Source: Streptomyces canus (GTDB taxonomy: Bacteria > Actinomycetota > Actinomycetes > Streptomycetales > Streptomycetaceae). Taken from it: DNA of 64,000 bases. Shown one piece after another: positions 43,112 through 51,526 of the stretch; position 1 is the first letter of the stretch, and each line of letters opens with the position of its first letter. The DNA lies in NCBI RefSeq assembly GCF_041435015.1, contig NZ_CP107989.1, forward strand, positions 8,804,001 through 8,868,000. Direction: 5' to 3'. The notes beneath the pieces were generated by a model. The model was not told the origin of the DNA. It saw nothing but the letters and a program-made list of their open reading frames with translations, and searched no databases. The position numbers and the translations under genes are program-made.

Positions 43112-43212
43112 ATACATCGGAGGAGTCAATGACTTCGACCGCACCGTGTGCGCTGGCGCGTGAATATGGAGTGAGAGGGGTGGGTGTGCGTCTCCAAATA
43201 CACCCGATGTAT
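43112..43212. promoter_or_regulatory. Two related operator-like sites before the lyase gene
   Basis: AATACATCGGA at 43111-43121 and ATACA-CCCGA-TGTAT at 43198-43212 (perfect 5-bp arms) lie 56 and 142 bp upstream of the lyase start. They share the AATACAyCsGA core and are AT-rich islands in GC-rich DNA. They fit a sugar-responsive regulator of GntR, LacI or IclR type; none is encoded next to it. Confidence 0.45.
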
Positions 43213-43225
43213 CGACGGGCCGGGA

Positions 43226-44713
43226 TCAGGCCGGGCAGCCGGAGTCCGCTACGACGTAGTAGCCGGGCGCGGTCTGCTCGAGGGTGTGCCCGTTGAAGGT
43301 GTTCCACAGCCCCATGGGCTCGTCGGAGCCGTTGGCATAGGTCTGGCCGCCGCTCTGATGCGCGCGTCCGGCGACCGTGTGGTCGTAGGTGCTCGACGTG
43401 TGACACGTGGGTGTGAACCCGGTGGTGGATGCGGTCACCGCGGCGGAGACCGCCCCCGCCGCGCCCGCCGCGTCCACGGCCGCCACGGTGTAGCCGTACG
43501 TCGTGCCTGCGGTCAGGCTGGTGTCGGTGTAGGCGGTCGACTCCGTGGTGCCCACCTTCGAGCCGTCTCGGTAGACGGCGTACGAGGCCGCGTCGGGCGC
43601 CGCGTTCCAGCTCAGGGCCGTGGTGGTGTCGGTGGTCCCGGTGACCGTCAGTCCCGTGGGCGCGGGCAGGGCACCGGTGCCCTGGTCGTGGCCGTCGAGG
43701 CCCCAGAAGCGGACGGTGTGGTAGCTGGAGCAGATGGTGTCGAGGTAGTACGTGCCGGTGGCGCCGCACTGCTCGGTGCCGCTGCCCGGGTCGACCGCGA
43801 GCCCGTGCGCCATACCGGCGACCGAGTAGACCTCGACCGCGGGTCGGCCGGAGGCGTCGTCGTAGGTGGTCAGTGTGGTGCCCCCGCTCAGGCTTTCCGT
43901 GCGCGAAGGCGTCTGGCCGATGCCCCACACGTCGGTCCACTGGTCGCGCAGCTCCGTGGCGTTGGCGGGCCGGACCGTGGTGTCGGCGGAGCCCTGCCAG
44001 ATCGCGACGCGCGGCCAGGACGTGGTGCCGACGGGAGCGGCGGAGCGCACCAGGTCGCCCCACTGGGCGGGGGTCCTGTCCGGTGGGCTGTACATGCAGG
44101 TGTACGCCGCGGGCACGGTGGTCGCGCAGTACGCGGGCAGACCGGAGTCGATGGCCCCGCCCGCGAAGACGTCGGGGTACGCGGCCAGCAGGTTCGCGGT
44201 CATGCCGCCGCCGGCGGACAGACCCGTGACGTAGACCTGTCGGCTGTCGCTGCCGTACTGCGAGACGGCCTTGTCGACCATCTGCCTGATCGACAGTGCC
44301 TCGCCCCGACCGCGCGAACTGTCCCCTGGATCAAACCAGTTGAAGCAGGAGTTGGCGTTGTTGGCGCTGCTCGTCTGGGGGAGGACCAGCGCGAAGCCGT
44401 AGCGGTCGGCGAACGTCGGCCAGCCGGAGTGGGCGTAGTAGTCGCTCGCACTCTGTGTGCAGCCGTGCAGGGCGATCACGAGCGGGGCGCCGGACGGCAG
44501 GGCGTCCGGCGCATAGGCGTACATGGACAGGTTGCCGGGGTTGGTTCCGAAGCCGGTGACCTGGGTCAGACCCGCGGTGGACGCCTGCGGGCCCATGGCG
44601 ACCAGGCCGGCTGTGAGGGCCAGAGTGCCCGCGGCGGCGGCGACCCGGCGGCGGACGCCTCTGACGAGGCGGCGGCCCTTCGTGAAGCGGAACGGAGGAT
44701 GCGACGGTCCCAT
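43226..44713 (-). CDS. Extracellular PHB-depolymerase-type esterase with Fn3 domain
   Basis: This 495-residue secreted esterase has a signal peptide ending near ASTA (residue 47). The catalytic alpha/beta hydrolase of the poly(3-hydroxybutyrate) depolymerase family follows: HGCTQSASDY (about 83-92), lipase box GLSAG with Ser166, and GMAHG with the catalytic His. A fibronectin type III domain (about residues 355-435) and a 60-residue Cys-flanked C-terminal domain follow, probably for polymer binding. Substrates could be PHB, other polyesters or feruloyl esters. AGGAGG is well placed before ATG 44713. Confidence 0.9.
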   Translation of the reverse strand: MGPSHPPFRFTKGRRLVRGVRRRVAAAAGTLALTAGLVAMGPQASTAGLTQVTGFGTNPGNLSMYAYAPDALPSGAPLVIALHGCTQSASDYYAHSGWPTFADRYGFALVLPQTSSANNANSCFNWFDPGDSSRGRGEALSIRQMVDKAVSQYGSDSRQVYVTGLSAGGGMTANLLAAYPDVFAGGAIDSGLPAYCATTVPAAYTCMYSPPDRTPAQWGDLVRSAAPVGTTSWPRVAIWQGSADTTVRPANATELRDQWTDVWGIGQTPSRTESLSGGTTLTTYDDASGRPAVEVYSVAGMAHGLAVDPGSGTEQCGATGTYYLDTICSSYHTVRFWGLDGHDQGTGALPAPTGLTVTGTTDTTTALSWNAAPDAASYAVYRDGSKVGTTESTAYTDTSLTAGTTYGYTVAAVDAAGAAGAVSAAVTASTTGFTPTCHTSSTYDHTVAGRAHQSGGQTYANGSDEPMGLWNTFNGHTLEQTAPGYYVVADSGCPA

Positions 44714-45140
44714 GACGACTGCCTCCTGATCTCCGGGCGGGGCCCGTTGGTCGGTGTGCCGTGCATCATCGGGGCGCACCCGCCGGCCTTGGCATGGGCT
44801 GAACAGCCAGGACCGAGTGAAGCGTTGTGTGACGGCCGCCCATAGTCGCTCTCGCGCTCGGCCGTGCAGGGGACGTGTCTCCCGTCCGGGGTGGTGTCCC
44901 GCACCATCGCCGACAGGCTGACGGTGGTTGGCCGACCCGTCCGAGGCCGAGTCGCGACACGCGGTGACGCACCTTGCGCCGCTTGCCCACGGCAGCGGCG
45001 ACTCGAGAACTGCCGACGCCCGGATGGTGGTGAACTCCCGCATGCAGGAGGTCACCGCCGAGATACGGCGACCCTCGCCGCAGGGGCTGATCGTCGTCCA
45101 GCCGAACAAGGGCGCCGGCGCCGCCACCGAAGGCGGACGG
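44714..45140. other. Intergenic region without a supported gene
   Basis: These 427 bp contain the promoter of the esterase at their left edge. Open frames on the plus strand (for example from 44928) lack a recognisable domain or ribosome binding site. I see nothing else that can be supported. Confidence 0.5.
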
Positions 45141-45520
45141 TCAGCCGATCAGATGCAACCCGTTGCCGAAGTCGATGCGCGCGAGATCGGCGCGCGAGAC
45201 GATACCGAGCTTGGGGAACACGTTGGCCAGGTGATGACCCACTGTACGAGGACTGATCAACAGCTGTGCCCCGATCTCCCGGTTGGTGAGCCCCTGCGCG
45301 GCCAGCCGTGCGACTCGCAACTCCTGTGCCGTGAGGATGCTCTCCCGGGCCGGTGCGGAGTCGCGGCGCAGGTGCTGCCCGGTCAGTTCCTGTTCGGCCC
45401 GGGCGCGGGCGAGCAGGGGCGCCGCGTCCAGGCGCCGGAAGATCTCCGCGGCTTCGGCCGGTTGTGTCCGGGCGTCGATACGGCGACCGGCCCGCCGTAG
45501 CCACTCGCCGGGCCCAGGCA
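45141..45520 (-). pseudogene. Remnant of a large LuxR-type (MalT/LAL-like) regulator
   Basis: Only the C-terminal end of a regulator survives. A short helical part (RRAGRRIDARTQPAEAAEIF, then RARAEQELTG) leads into a LuxR helix-turn-helix: LTAQELRVARLAAQGLTNRE, IGAQLLISPRTVGHHL and PKLGIVSRADLARID. In intact family members about 800 residues with an AAA ATPase precede this. Upstream frames are broken and show no ATPase motifs, so the gene is truncated and frameshifted. No start or ribosome binding site is credible. Confidence 0.7.
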
Positions 45521-45916
45521 TTCCTGCCCCGGTTCGAGAAGCTCGCTGCCGAAACGGGTCCCGAGGAGCTGGAACTCCGCTTGGGCCACTGCATCGGCGC
45601 CGCACATCGGGAGAGCCGGTGCACACCGATGGCGAAGCCCCGTTCGCGACCAGCGGATGACGCCTTCGGATCACCGCCGACGCCACGATCACAACGGCCT
45701 CCATCTGTTCGACACCGGCGACCGGCGGGCGGCCGGGCCGACGCTCGTCGAACGGACCGGCCAGCCGTTCAGCCAGACCCGTGGCCAAGTACGGACCGTG
45801 TCCGCCCAGGCCGGTGTCCGGCCCACCCGCGCCCCCTCCGGGCGGCTGAGAGCTCAGATCTTTCTCGGATCGCCGGGCGTGACCACTTGCCATCGACACG
45901 GCAACGGTCCTATGGT
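45521..45916. other. Gene-poor region between LuxR remnant and SDR gene
   Basis: About 400 bp show no gene I can support. Parts may be further decayed sequence of the LuxR-type regulator, since short minus-strand stretches look protein-like but shift frame repeatedly. Confidence 0.4.
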
Positions 45917-45943
45917 CATACGAACGTAAGGCATACGAACGTA
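45917..45943 (+). promoter_or_regulatory. Direct repeat CATACGAACGTA, putative TetR operator
   Basis: The 12-mer occurs at 45917-45928 and 45932-45943 with a 3-bp spacer. Each copy contains the symmetric TACG-AA-CGTA. The pair lies 23-49 bp before the SDR start and may overlap its promoter. The TetR regulator two genes downstream is a candidate binder. Confidence 0.6.
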
Positions 45944-45965
45944 CTTCAAAATCAGGGAGCTCGTG

Positions 45966-46781
45966 ATGGCGACAACTCGACCGGTGGCACTCGTGACGGG
46001 TGCCTCATCCGGGATCGGCAAGGAGACGGCCCGCGCCCTCGTCGAGGCGGGGTTCGAGGTGATCGGAACCGGCCGCAAGACCTCCGGGCTCACCCCGCCC
46101 GCAGGCGTGACGTACCTCGATCTCGACGTGGGCAGTGACGAGTCGGCCACTGCCGCGGTCGCAGAGGTGATCGACCGGTTCGGCCGCATCGACGTCCTGG
46201 TCAACAACGCCGGCATCGGCGCGTCGGGCGCCGTCGAGGAGAACTCCGTCGCCCAGGCCCAGAACGTCCTGAACATCAACGTCCTGGGTGTCATCCGTAT
46301 GACGAAGGCCGTCCTGCCGCACATGCGCGCCCGGGGCGGCGGACGCGTCATCAACATCTCGTCCGTCCTCGGCGTCGCCCCCCAGCCCTTCATGGCCCTC
46401 TACGTCGCCTCGAAGCACGCCATCGAGGGCTACTCCGAGTCGCTGGACCACGAGGTCCGCGAGCACGGCGTGCGGGTCCTGCTCGTCCAGCCCGCCTACA
46501 CCAAGACCAGTTTCGACACCAACGCCGCACAGCCCGACACCCCGCTGCCCTTGTACACGGAGCGCCGGCGCGTCTTCGACGAGGTGATCGCGGAGGCGAT
46601 GAAGGCCGGTGACGATCCCGCCGTCGTGGCCAAGGTGATCGTCACAGCGGCCACCGACAAGAAGCCGAAGCTGCGCTACACCGCCGGCCCGCTGGCCTCA
46701 CGCGTCACCACCGCGCGTCGCCTCGTCCCGGCCGGCACGTTCGACAAGCAGATCCGCAAGAACAACCGCCTGCCCGGCTGA
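45966..46781 (+). CDS. Short-chain dehydrogenase/reductase
   Basis: This 271-residue classical SDR has TGASSGIG (11-18), NNAG (80-83), catalytic Ser133 and YVASK with Tyr146/Lys150. The Rossmann fold binds NAD(P)H, and an Arg after the second strand (TGRK) suggests NADP(H). Substrate unknown. ATG at 45966 is preferred because GGGAG is 6 bases upstream; a GTG just before it also fits. It is probably the first gene of a stress-type operon with the beta-propeller protein, TetR and a former DoxX gene. Confidence 0.92.
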   Translation: MATTRPVALVTGASSGIGKETARALVEAGFEVIGTGRKTSGLTPPAGVTYLDLDVGSDESATAAVAEVIDRFGRIDVLVNNAGIGASGAVEENSVAQAQNVLNINVLGVIRMTKAVLPHMRARGGGRVINISSVLGVAPQPFMALYVASKHAIEGYSESLDHEVREHGVRVLLVQPAYTKTSFDTNAAQPDTPLPLYTERRRVFDEVIAEAMKAGDDPAVVAKVIVTAATDKKPKLRYTAGPLASRVTTARRLVPAGTFDKQIRKNNRLPG

Positions 46782-46905
46782 CCCCCCGGTCCGGCTTCAC
46801 GGGCGCTCATGCTGCTCGACCTCCGCGACCTCCCCGATGTCTCCCCGCGCCCATTGATCAGTCACCCGATTGACCACTCGCTTGTTGATTTGCCTAGGAG
46901 AGTCC

Positions 46906-48003
46906 ATGCAGCGGCAACCCCAGCACACGGCCCGGCGCAGCGCACTCGGCGCACAGCGTTTGCTGAAGAAGAAGGTCGCCGTCGCGCTGGCGGTCACCGC
47001 GACGGTGGCCGTCCTGGCGTCGGCGCCGTCCGCGTCCGCATGGACGGGAGGCTCGTACGGCGGGCACTCGTACGGCGGGTCCGTGGTCACCGACGTACAG
47101 ACCGCGGCGAGGTTCGACTTCGCGGCCGGCGAGATCCCCGAGAACATCACCGCCAACCCCGACGGCTCGGTGACCCTGTCCATGCTCGGCAGCTGCGCGG
47201 TGTGCCAGCGCACCCACGGTCCGGAGCTGATGCGCATCTCCGCCTCCGGAGAGCGCACGGTGCTTGCCACCGGGCAGGTGGGCGAGGCGATCAGCGGCAA
47301 CGCCCGCGGCAGTGACGGAACCGTCTACTACGCGTTGTGGGCGCCGGGCAACGCGGACCGCAACGGCGTGTACAAGCTGCTCGGCGACGGCACCCCGCAG
47401 CGCGTCGCCGCTCTGCCCGCCGACTCGGGCCCCAACGGGCTGGCCGTCGATGCGGCCGGACGCACCCTCTACATCGCGGACAGCCTCAAGGGCATCATCT
47501 GGTCCGTTCCGGTCGCCGGCGGATCGGCGACGCCGTGGCTGACCGACGCCGCTCTCGCCCCGGTGCCCACCGAAGCCCTGCCGATCGGCGCCAACGGACT
47601 CAGGTTCCACAACGGCGCCCTGTGGATCAGCAACTTCAACAAGGGAACCCTGCTGCGCGTGCCGATCACCTCCGCCGGCGCGCCCGGCGCCATCCGCCAG
47701 GTCACCGGCGGCCTGCCCAACATCGACGACCTCAGCTTCCTGACCCCGTTCTCCGATGTGGTGTTCGCCGCGCAAAACGGCTCCTCCTCGAACAACGGCC
47801 CGGACAGGGTCGTGGTCATCTACCCGAACGGCACCTACAAGCCCGTCCTGACCAGCGCGGACGGCCTCGCCTCGCCCTCAGCGACCGCGGTGCGCGGCGA
47901 TCGCCTGTACATCACCGACGGCGGTGTCCCCGACCCGCACGACCCGAAACTGCAGACCGCCAGGATCAACTTCCCCGCCCTCCTCGCAGGCGCGACCCAC
48001 TGA
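46906..48003 (+). CDS. Secreted SMP-30/NHL-like beta-propeller protein
   Basis: This 365-residue exported protein has a long basic N-region and a signal peptide ending SASA (about residue 45). The mature protein shows repeated propeller blades such as NGLAVDAAGRTLYIADS, NGLRFHNGALWISNF and ATAVRGDRLYITDGG, as in SMP-30/gluconolactonase-like and NHL proteins. It could bind or hydrolyse a lactone or act as a scaffold; the metal ligands of true lactonases cannot be confirmed by eye. TAGGAGAG precedes the ATG. Confidence 0.78.
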   Translation: MQRQPQHTARRSALGAQRLLKKKVAVALAVTATVAVLASAPSASAWTGGSYGGHSYGGSVVTDVQTAARFDFAAGEIPENITANPDGSVTLSMLGSCAVCQRTHGPELMRISASGERTVLATGQVGEAISGNARGSDGTVYYALWAPGNADRNGVYKLLGDGTPQRVAALPADSGPNGLAVDAAGRTLYIADSLKGIIWSVPVAGGSATPWLTDAALAPVPTEALPIGANGLRFHNGALWISNFNKGTLLRVPITSAGAPGAIRQVTGGLPNIDDLSFLTPFSDVVFAAQNGSSSNNGPDRVVVIYPNGTYKPVLTSADGLASPSATAVRGDRLYITDGGVPDPHDPKLQTARINFPALLAGATH

Positions 48004-48015
48004 CCCGACCAGGAT

Positions 48016-48043
48016 GGCAGCCGGGGCGCACGCCCCGGCTGCC
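48016..48043. terminator. Perfect 12-bp hairpin between propeller gene and tetR
   Basis: GGCAGCCGGGGC and GCCCCGGCTGCC flank a 4-nt loop, starting 13 bp after the propeller gene stop and ending just before the GGAGG of the TetR gene. It can terminate or attenuate transcription into tetR. Confidence 0.7.
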
Positions 48044-48061
48044 GCGATGGAGGAACGCATC

Positions 48062-48649
48062 GTGCGGTACCCGAAAGAACACAAACACCAGACACGGCAG
48101 CGGATCATCACGACGGCCGGCCGCCGGCTCAAGCGCAACGGCATCGACGGCTCCGGAGTCGCGACGCTCATGAAGGACGCGGGCCTGACAGGAGGCACCT
48201 TCTACGCCTACTTCGCCTCCAAGGACGACCTCGTCGCCACCGCGGTCGCCGACCAGTTGCGCGCCCAGCACGAGAACATCGTCGCGCAGGCAGCCCCCGG
48301 CCGCGCCGGACTCGAACAGATCATCCGCTGGTACTTCTCCCCCCGACAGCGCGACAGCGTCGAGGACGGCTGCCCCAACGCCGCCCTGCTCGACGAGATC
48401 GGACGCTCCACGGATCGCACCAAGCAGGCGTACACCGATGGCGCGCTGACCCTCATCGACGGCTTCGCCGCCCGCCTGGCACCCCGCGACCCGCCCTCGG
48501 CACGCCCGAAGTCACTCAGCCTCCTCGGCATGATGGCCGGCACCCTGCAACTCTCCCGCGCCCTCACCGACCGGCAACTCGCCGACCAACTCCTCGAACA
48601 GGGCATCGACAACGCCCTCGCCCTGATAGACGCCGAACAGCACAACTGA
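48062..48649 (+). CDS. TetR/AcrR family transcriptional regulator
   Basis: This 195-residue TetR repressor has the N-terminal HTH HKHQTRQRIITTAGRRL, GVATLMKDAGLTGGTFYAYF and SKDDLVATAV, and a helical ligand-binding domain with EDGCPNAAL, typical of the LmrA/YxaF-like subgroup. GTG at 48062 is chosen for the family N-terminus VRYPKEHK and GGAGG 8 bases upstream. It probably controls the upstream SDR and propeller genes through the direct repeat at 45917-45943. Confidence 0.92.
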   Translation: MRYPKEHKHQTRQRIITTAGRRLKRNGIDGSGVATLMKDAGLTGGTFYAYFASKDDLVATAVADQLRAQHENIVAQAAPGRAGLEQIIRWYFSPRQRDSVEDGCPNAALLDEIGRSTDRTKQAYTDGALTLIDGFAARLAPRDPPSARPKSLSLLGMMAGTLQLSRALTDRQLADQLLEQGIDNALALIDAEQHN

Positions 48650-48652
48650 CTA

Positions 48653-48988
48653 CGCCATCGTCGCCGTCGTGCTGTCCCTGCTGCTGGTCTTCTCCGCCGT
48701 TCCCGACATCACCCGCGACCCGAAGATCACGGACGGGCTCTAGGCGCTCGGGGTGCCCGACAACTGCTCCTGCCTCTCGGCCTGGTCAAGATCGCGGGCG
48801 CTCTGGGGCTGCTCGCCGGCATCGCCTACCGACCGTTGGGCATCGCGGCGGCGACCGGTGTCGTCCTGTACTTCCTGGGCGCCGTGATGACGCACGTCCG
48901 TGGAGGCGACAAGAAGGGAAGCGCCACCCCGGCCGTCATCATGCTCCTTGCCGTGGCGCCGCTGGTACTGGGGGTCGCGACGGTCTGA
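48653..48988 (+). pseudogene. Broken DoxX-like membrane protein gene
   Basis: The translated pieces match a DoxX-like protein: YAIVAVVLSLLLVFSAVPDI before an in-frame TAG (48741-48743), then after a frameshift near 48768 LGLVKIAGALGLLAGI and PLGIAAATGVVLYFLGAVMT, ending at TGA 48986-48988. There is no start codon, as the homology begins right behind the tetR stop. Three defects (missing start, stop, frameshift) make it a pseudogene. DoxX genes commonly accompany TetR regulators. Confidence 0.8.
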
Positions 48989-49120
48989 TCGTGCGCCACC
49001 ACGTGACGTCGACGGTTCCGACGGCGCACGTCGACCCCCGCCGAGCAGCGCCGGCCGGCCGCGCACATGCCGTCGCCACCCGCAGCTTCCTGCGTGCTGC
49101 GCCGGGAACTGGCCCTCGGC

Positions 49121-49159
49121 TTGACACAATTGTGGCTCTTGCTTTGCTCCTCATACGTT
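49121..49159 (+). promoter_or_regulatory. Promoter with CACAATTGTG palindrome before the MFS gene
   Basis: TTGACA (49121-49126) overlaps a perfect 10-bp palindrome CACAATTGTG (49125-49134). TTGTGG (49130-49135) and TACGTT (49154-49159) with an 18-bp spacer give an alternative -35/-10. The palindrome on the promoter suggests repressor control. Confidence 0.4.
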
Positions 49160-49214
49160 GTTCGCGTCGTTGCCCGGACCTAGCCTCACCTGCGAAACCG
49201 TGGGAAGGGCCGGC

Positions 49215-50495
49215 ATGCTGAATACCGTTCGGGAACAGGCGAAGGGGCTCACCAAGGACCAGCGCAACGCGTTCGTCGCCGCCTATCTGGGATGGGCGAT
49301 GGACGCGTTCGACTACTTCCTTGTGGTCCTCGTCTACAGCGAGATAGCCGACGACTTCGATGTCTCCCTCACCGACATGGCCTTCCTCACCACCGCCACG
49401 CTCGTGATGCGGCCGGTCGGGGCCTTCGTCTTCGGCATGTGGGCGGACCGCAGGGGCCGCCGGCTCCCGCTCATGGTCGACGTGGTCTTCTACTCGATCG
49501 TCGGATTCGCCTGCGCCTTCGCGCCCAACTACGCCGTGCTGCTGGTGCTGCGTCTGCTGTACGGCATCGGCATGGGCGGCGAGTGGGGCCTGGGCGCGGC
49601 GCTCGCCATGGAGAAGATCCCCGCCGAGCGGCGCGGCTTCTGGTCGGGCCTGCTGCAGAGCGGCTACTCGCTGGGGTATCTGCTCGCCGCCGTGGCGTTC
49701 TTCGTTATCGAACCCGTCTTCGGCTGGCGCGGGTTGTTCGCCTTCAGTCTGGTGCCCGCCCTGGTCGCCCTGTGGGTGCGCAGCCGGGTGGAGGAGAGCG
49801 AGGTGTGGGAGAAGAGCGTCAAGCTCAACCGCACCCCCGCGTACCGGGTGTTCAGGGACCCGGCCGTGCTGAAGCGCTTCGTGTACCTCGTGGCGCTGAT
49901 GACCGCCTTCAACTGGATGTCGCACGGCACCCAGGACATCTATCCGACCTTCGTCAAGAAGGGCCTGGGTCTGTCCCCGGACACCTCCATCGCCATCGCC
50001 GTCGTCTACAACATCGGCGCCATGATCGGAGGCGCGCTGCTCGGTGCCTTCTCCGAGAGGCTGGGGCGCCGTCGCACGATCATGATCGCGGCGGCCGGTG
50101 GTCTGGTCGTGGTGCCCTTCTTCGTGCTGTCGACGACCGTGGGCTGGCTGATGCTCTCCTCCTTCCTGATGCAGATGTGCGTCCAGGGAGCCTGGGGCGT
50201 GATCCCCGCGCACCTGACCGAGATGAGCCCGGACGCGATCCGGGGCTTCTACCCCGGTGTCACCTATCAGCTGGGGAACCTGATCGCGGCACTCAACCTG
50301 CCCATCCAGGAAGCCCTCGCCGAACGGCACGGCTATCCGGCGGCGATGGCGTGGACCGTGGTGCCGGCCCTGGCGGTGGTGATCGTGCTGAGCGCCGTCG
50401 GCAAGGAGGCCAAGGGCATCCGGTTCGGCGGCTCGGGCGCCACGGGTACCCCGGGCGGCCCGGCCCCGAGCACCGCGGCGGTCGACAGCGCGTAG
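49215..50495 (+). CDS. MFS transporter, SHS (sialate/lactate:H+ symporter) family
   Basis: This 426-residue MFS protein has 12 predicted helices. Diagnostic for the SHS/Jen-like family are GWAMDAFDYFLVVLVYSEIA, RPVGAFVFGMWADRRGRR, GGEWGLGAALAMEK and MSHGTQDIYPTF. Known members carry lactate, pyruvate or sialic acid with protons. The C-terminus is a Gly/Pro-rich tail. GGGAAGGG precedes the ATG. No catabolic gene adjoins it, so the substrate is open. Confidence 0.9.
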   Translation: MLNTVREQAKGLTKDQRNAFVAAYLGWAMDAFDYFLVVLVYSEIADDFDVSLTDMAFLTTATLVMRPVGAFVFGMWADRRGRRLPLMVDVVFYSIVGFACAFAPNYAVLLVLRLLYGIGMGGEWGLGAALAMEKIPAERRGFWSGLLQSGYSLGYLLAAVAFFVIEPVFGWRGLFAFSLVPALVALWVRSRVEESEVWEKSVKLNRTPAYRVFRDPAVLKRFVYLVALMTAFNWMSHGTQDIYPTFVKKGLGLSPDTSIAIAVVYNIGAMIGGALLGAFSERLGRRRTIMIAAAGGLVVVPFFVLSTTVGWLMLSSFLMQMCVQGAWGVIPAHLTEMSPDAIRGFYPGVTYQLGNLIAALNLPIQEALAERHGYPAAMAWTVVPALAVVIVLSAVGKEAKGIRFGGSGATGTPGGPAPSTAAVDSA

Positions 50496-50601
50496 GCCCG
50501 CTTCCACGTACCGGTACGGGCCGGGCCGTCAGCCCCTACGATGGCAACTCGCAGTGTCTGTACGTGTGCACAGTCGAGTTTCACCGCAGGGAGCAATGCC
50601 C

Positions 50602-51507
50602 ATGGGTGCCCATGAGTCCGCGGGAACACCGATCGACAGCGGGATCCTGGGCGGGCGGTCCGCAGGGCCCATGGTGCCGCGGCTGCTGCTGGGCGCGCGG
50701 CTGCGCAGGCTGCGGGAGGAGCACGGGGTCTCCCGTGAGGACGCGGGGCATGTCATCCGCGGCTCACGGTCGAAGATCAGCCGTATGGAGGCCGGCCGTC
50801 ACGGCTTCAAACTGCGGGACGTGGAGGATCTGCTCACTCTCTACGGCGTCACGGACGAGGCCGAACGCGCCACCCTGCTGACCTTGGTCGAGGAGTCCAA
50901 CACCCCCGCCTGGTGGCAGTACTTCAACGATGTCGTGCCTGCCTGGACGCAGACCTATCTCGCTGCCGAACAGGCGGCGAGTCTCGTCCGCTGTTTCGAG
51001 GTCCAGCGTGTTCCCGTCCTGCTGCAGACCCCCGACTACGCCCGTGCCTCCCTCCGGCTCGCCCACGCGGACGCGTCCCCGGCGGAGATAGAACGACGTG
51101 TCGCGTTACGGATGTCACGCCAGCGGATCCTGCACAGGCAGCCGGCGACCACGCTCTGGGCCGTGCTCGACGAGGCGGCGCTGCGGCGGCCCGTGGGCGG
51201 CAGCTCCACGATGCGCGCCCAGCTCAGGCACCTCATCGAGATCTGCCGGCTCCCGCAGGTCTCCGTCCAGATCCTGCCGTTCCTCACCGGCGGCCACTCG
51301 GCGGAGGGCGGCCCGATCACCATCGTGCGGCTGCCCGGCAGCGAGTTGCCCGATGTCGTCTACCTCGAACAACTCGCCACCGGCCTCTATCCCGACCGTC
51401 CCGCCGAGATCGAGTGCTACTGGGACGCCATGAACCGCCTGTCGGTCGAGGCCGAGTCACCGGACGAGACGCCCACGATCCTGCACCGCATCCTCCAGGA
51501 GACCTGA
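50602..51507 (+). CDS. XRE helix-turn-helix regulator with DUF5753, TTA codon
   Basis: This 301-residue regulator has an N-terminal XRE HTH (LGARLRRLREEHGVSREDAG, SRSKISRMEAG) and a C-terminal DUF5753 domain with VPVLLQTPDYAR, VQILPF and VVYLEQL. In Streptomyces these proteins belong to the WhiJ/BldB-associated regulator group and usually sit next to DUF397 genes, absent here. Codon 169 is TTA (51106-51108), making expression bldA-dependent. ATG at 50602 is favoured over 50596 by spacing from AGGGAG. It is convergent with a DUF574 methyltransferase. Confidence 0.92.
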   Translation: MGAHESAGTPIDSGILGGRSAGPMVPRLLLGARLRRLREEHGVSREDAGHVIRGSRSKISRMEAGRHGFKLRDVEDLLTLYGVTDEAERATLLTLVEESNTPAWWQYFNDVVPAWTQTYLAAEQAASLVRCFEVQRVPVLLQTPDYARASLRLAHADASPAEIERRVALRMSRQRILHRQPATTLWAVLDEAALRRPVGGSSTMRAQLRHLIEICRLPQVSVQILPFLTGGHSAEGGPITIVRLPGSELPDVVYLEQLATGLYPDRPAEIECYWDAMNRLSVEAESPDETPTILHRILQET

Positions 51508-51526
51508 TCCCAGGCCGGGAGCGGTC

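Noticed and set aside
43112..43212. The same regulator as the PadR site at 11643-11662
   Set aside because: The two regions share the 8-mer ATACATCG, but spacing and arrangement differ; the likeness is too short to claim one regulator.
44928..45500. A plus-strand gene between the esterase and the LuxR remnant
   Set aside because: It overlaps the LuxR remnant antisense and lacks a ribosome binding site and any domain.
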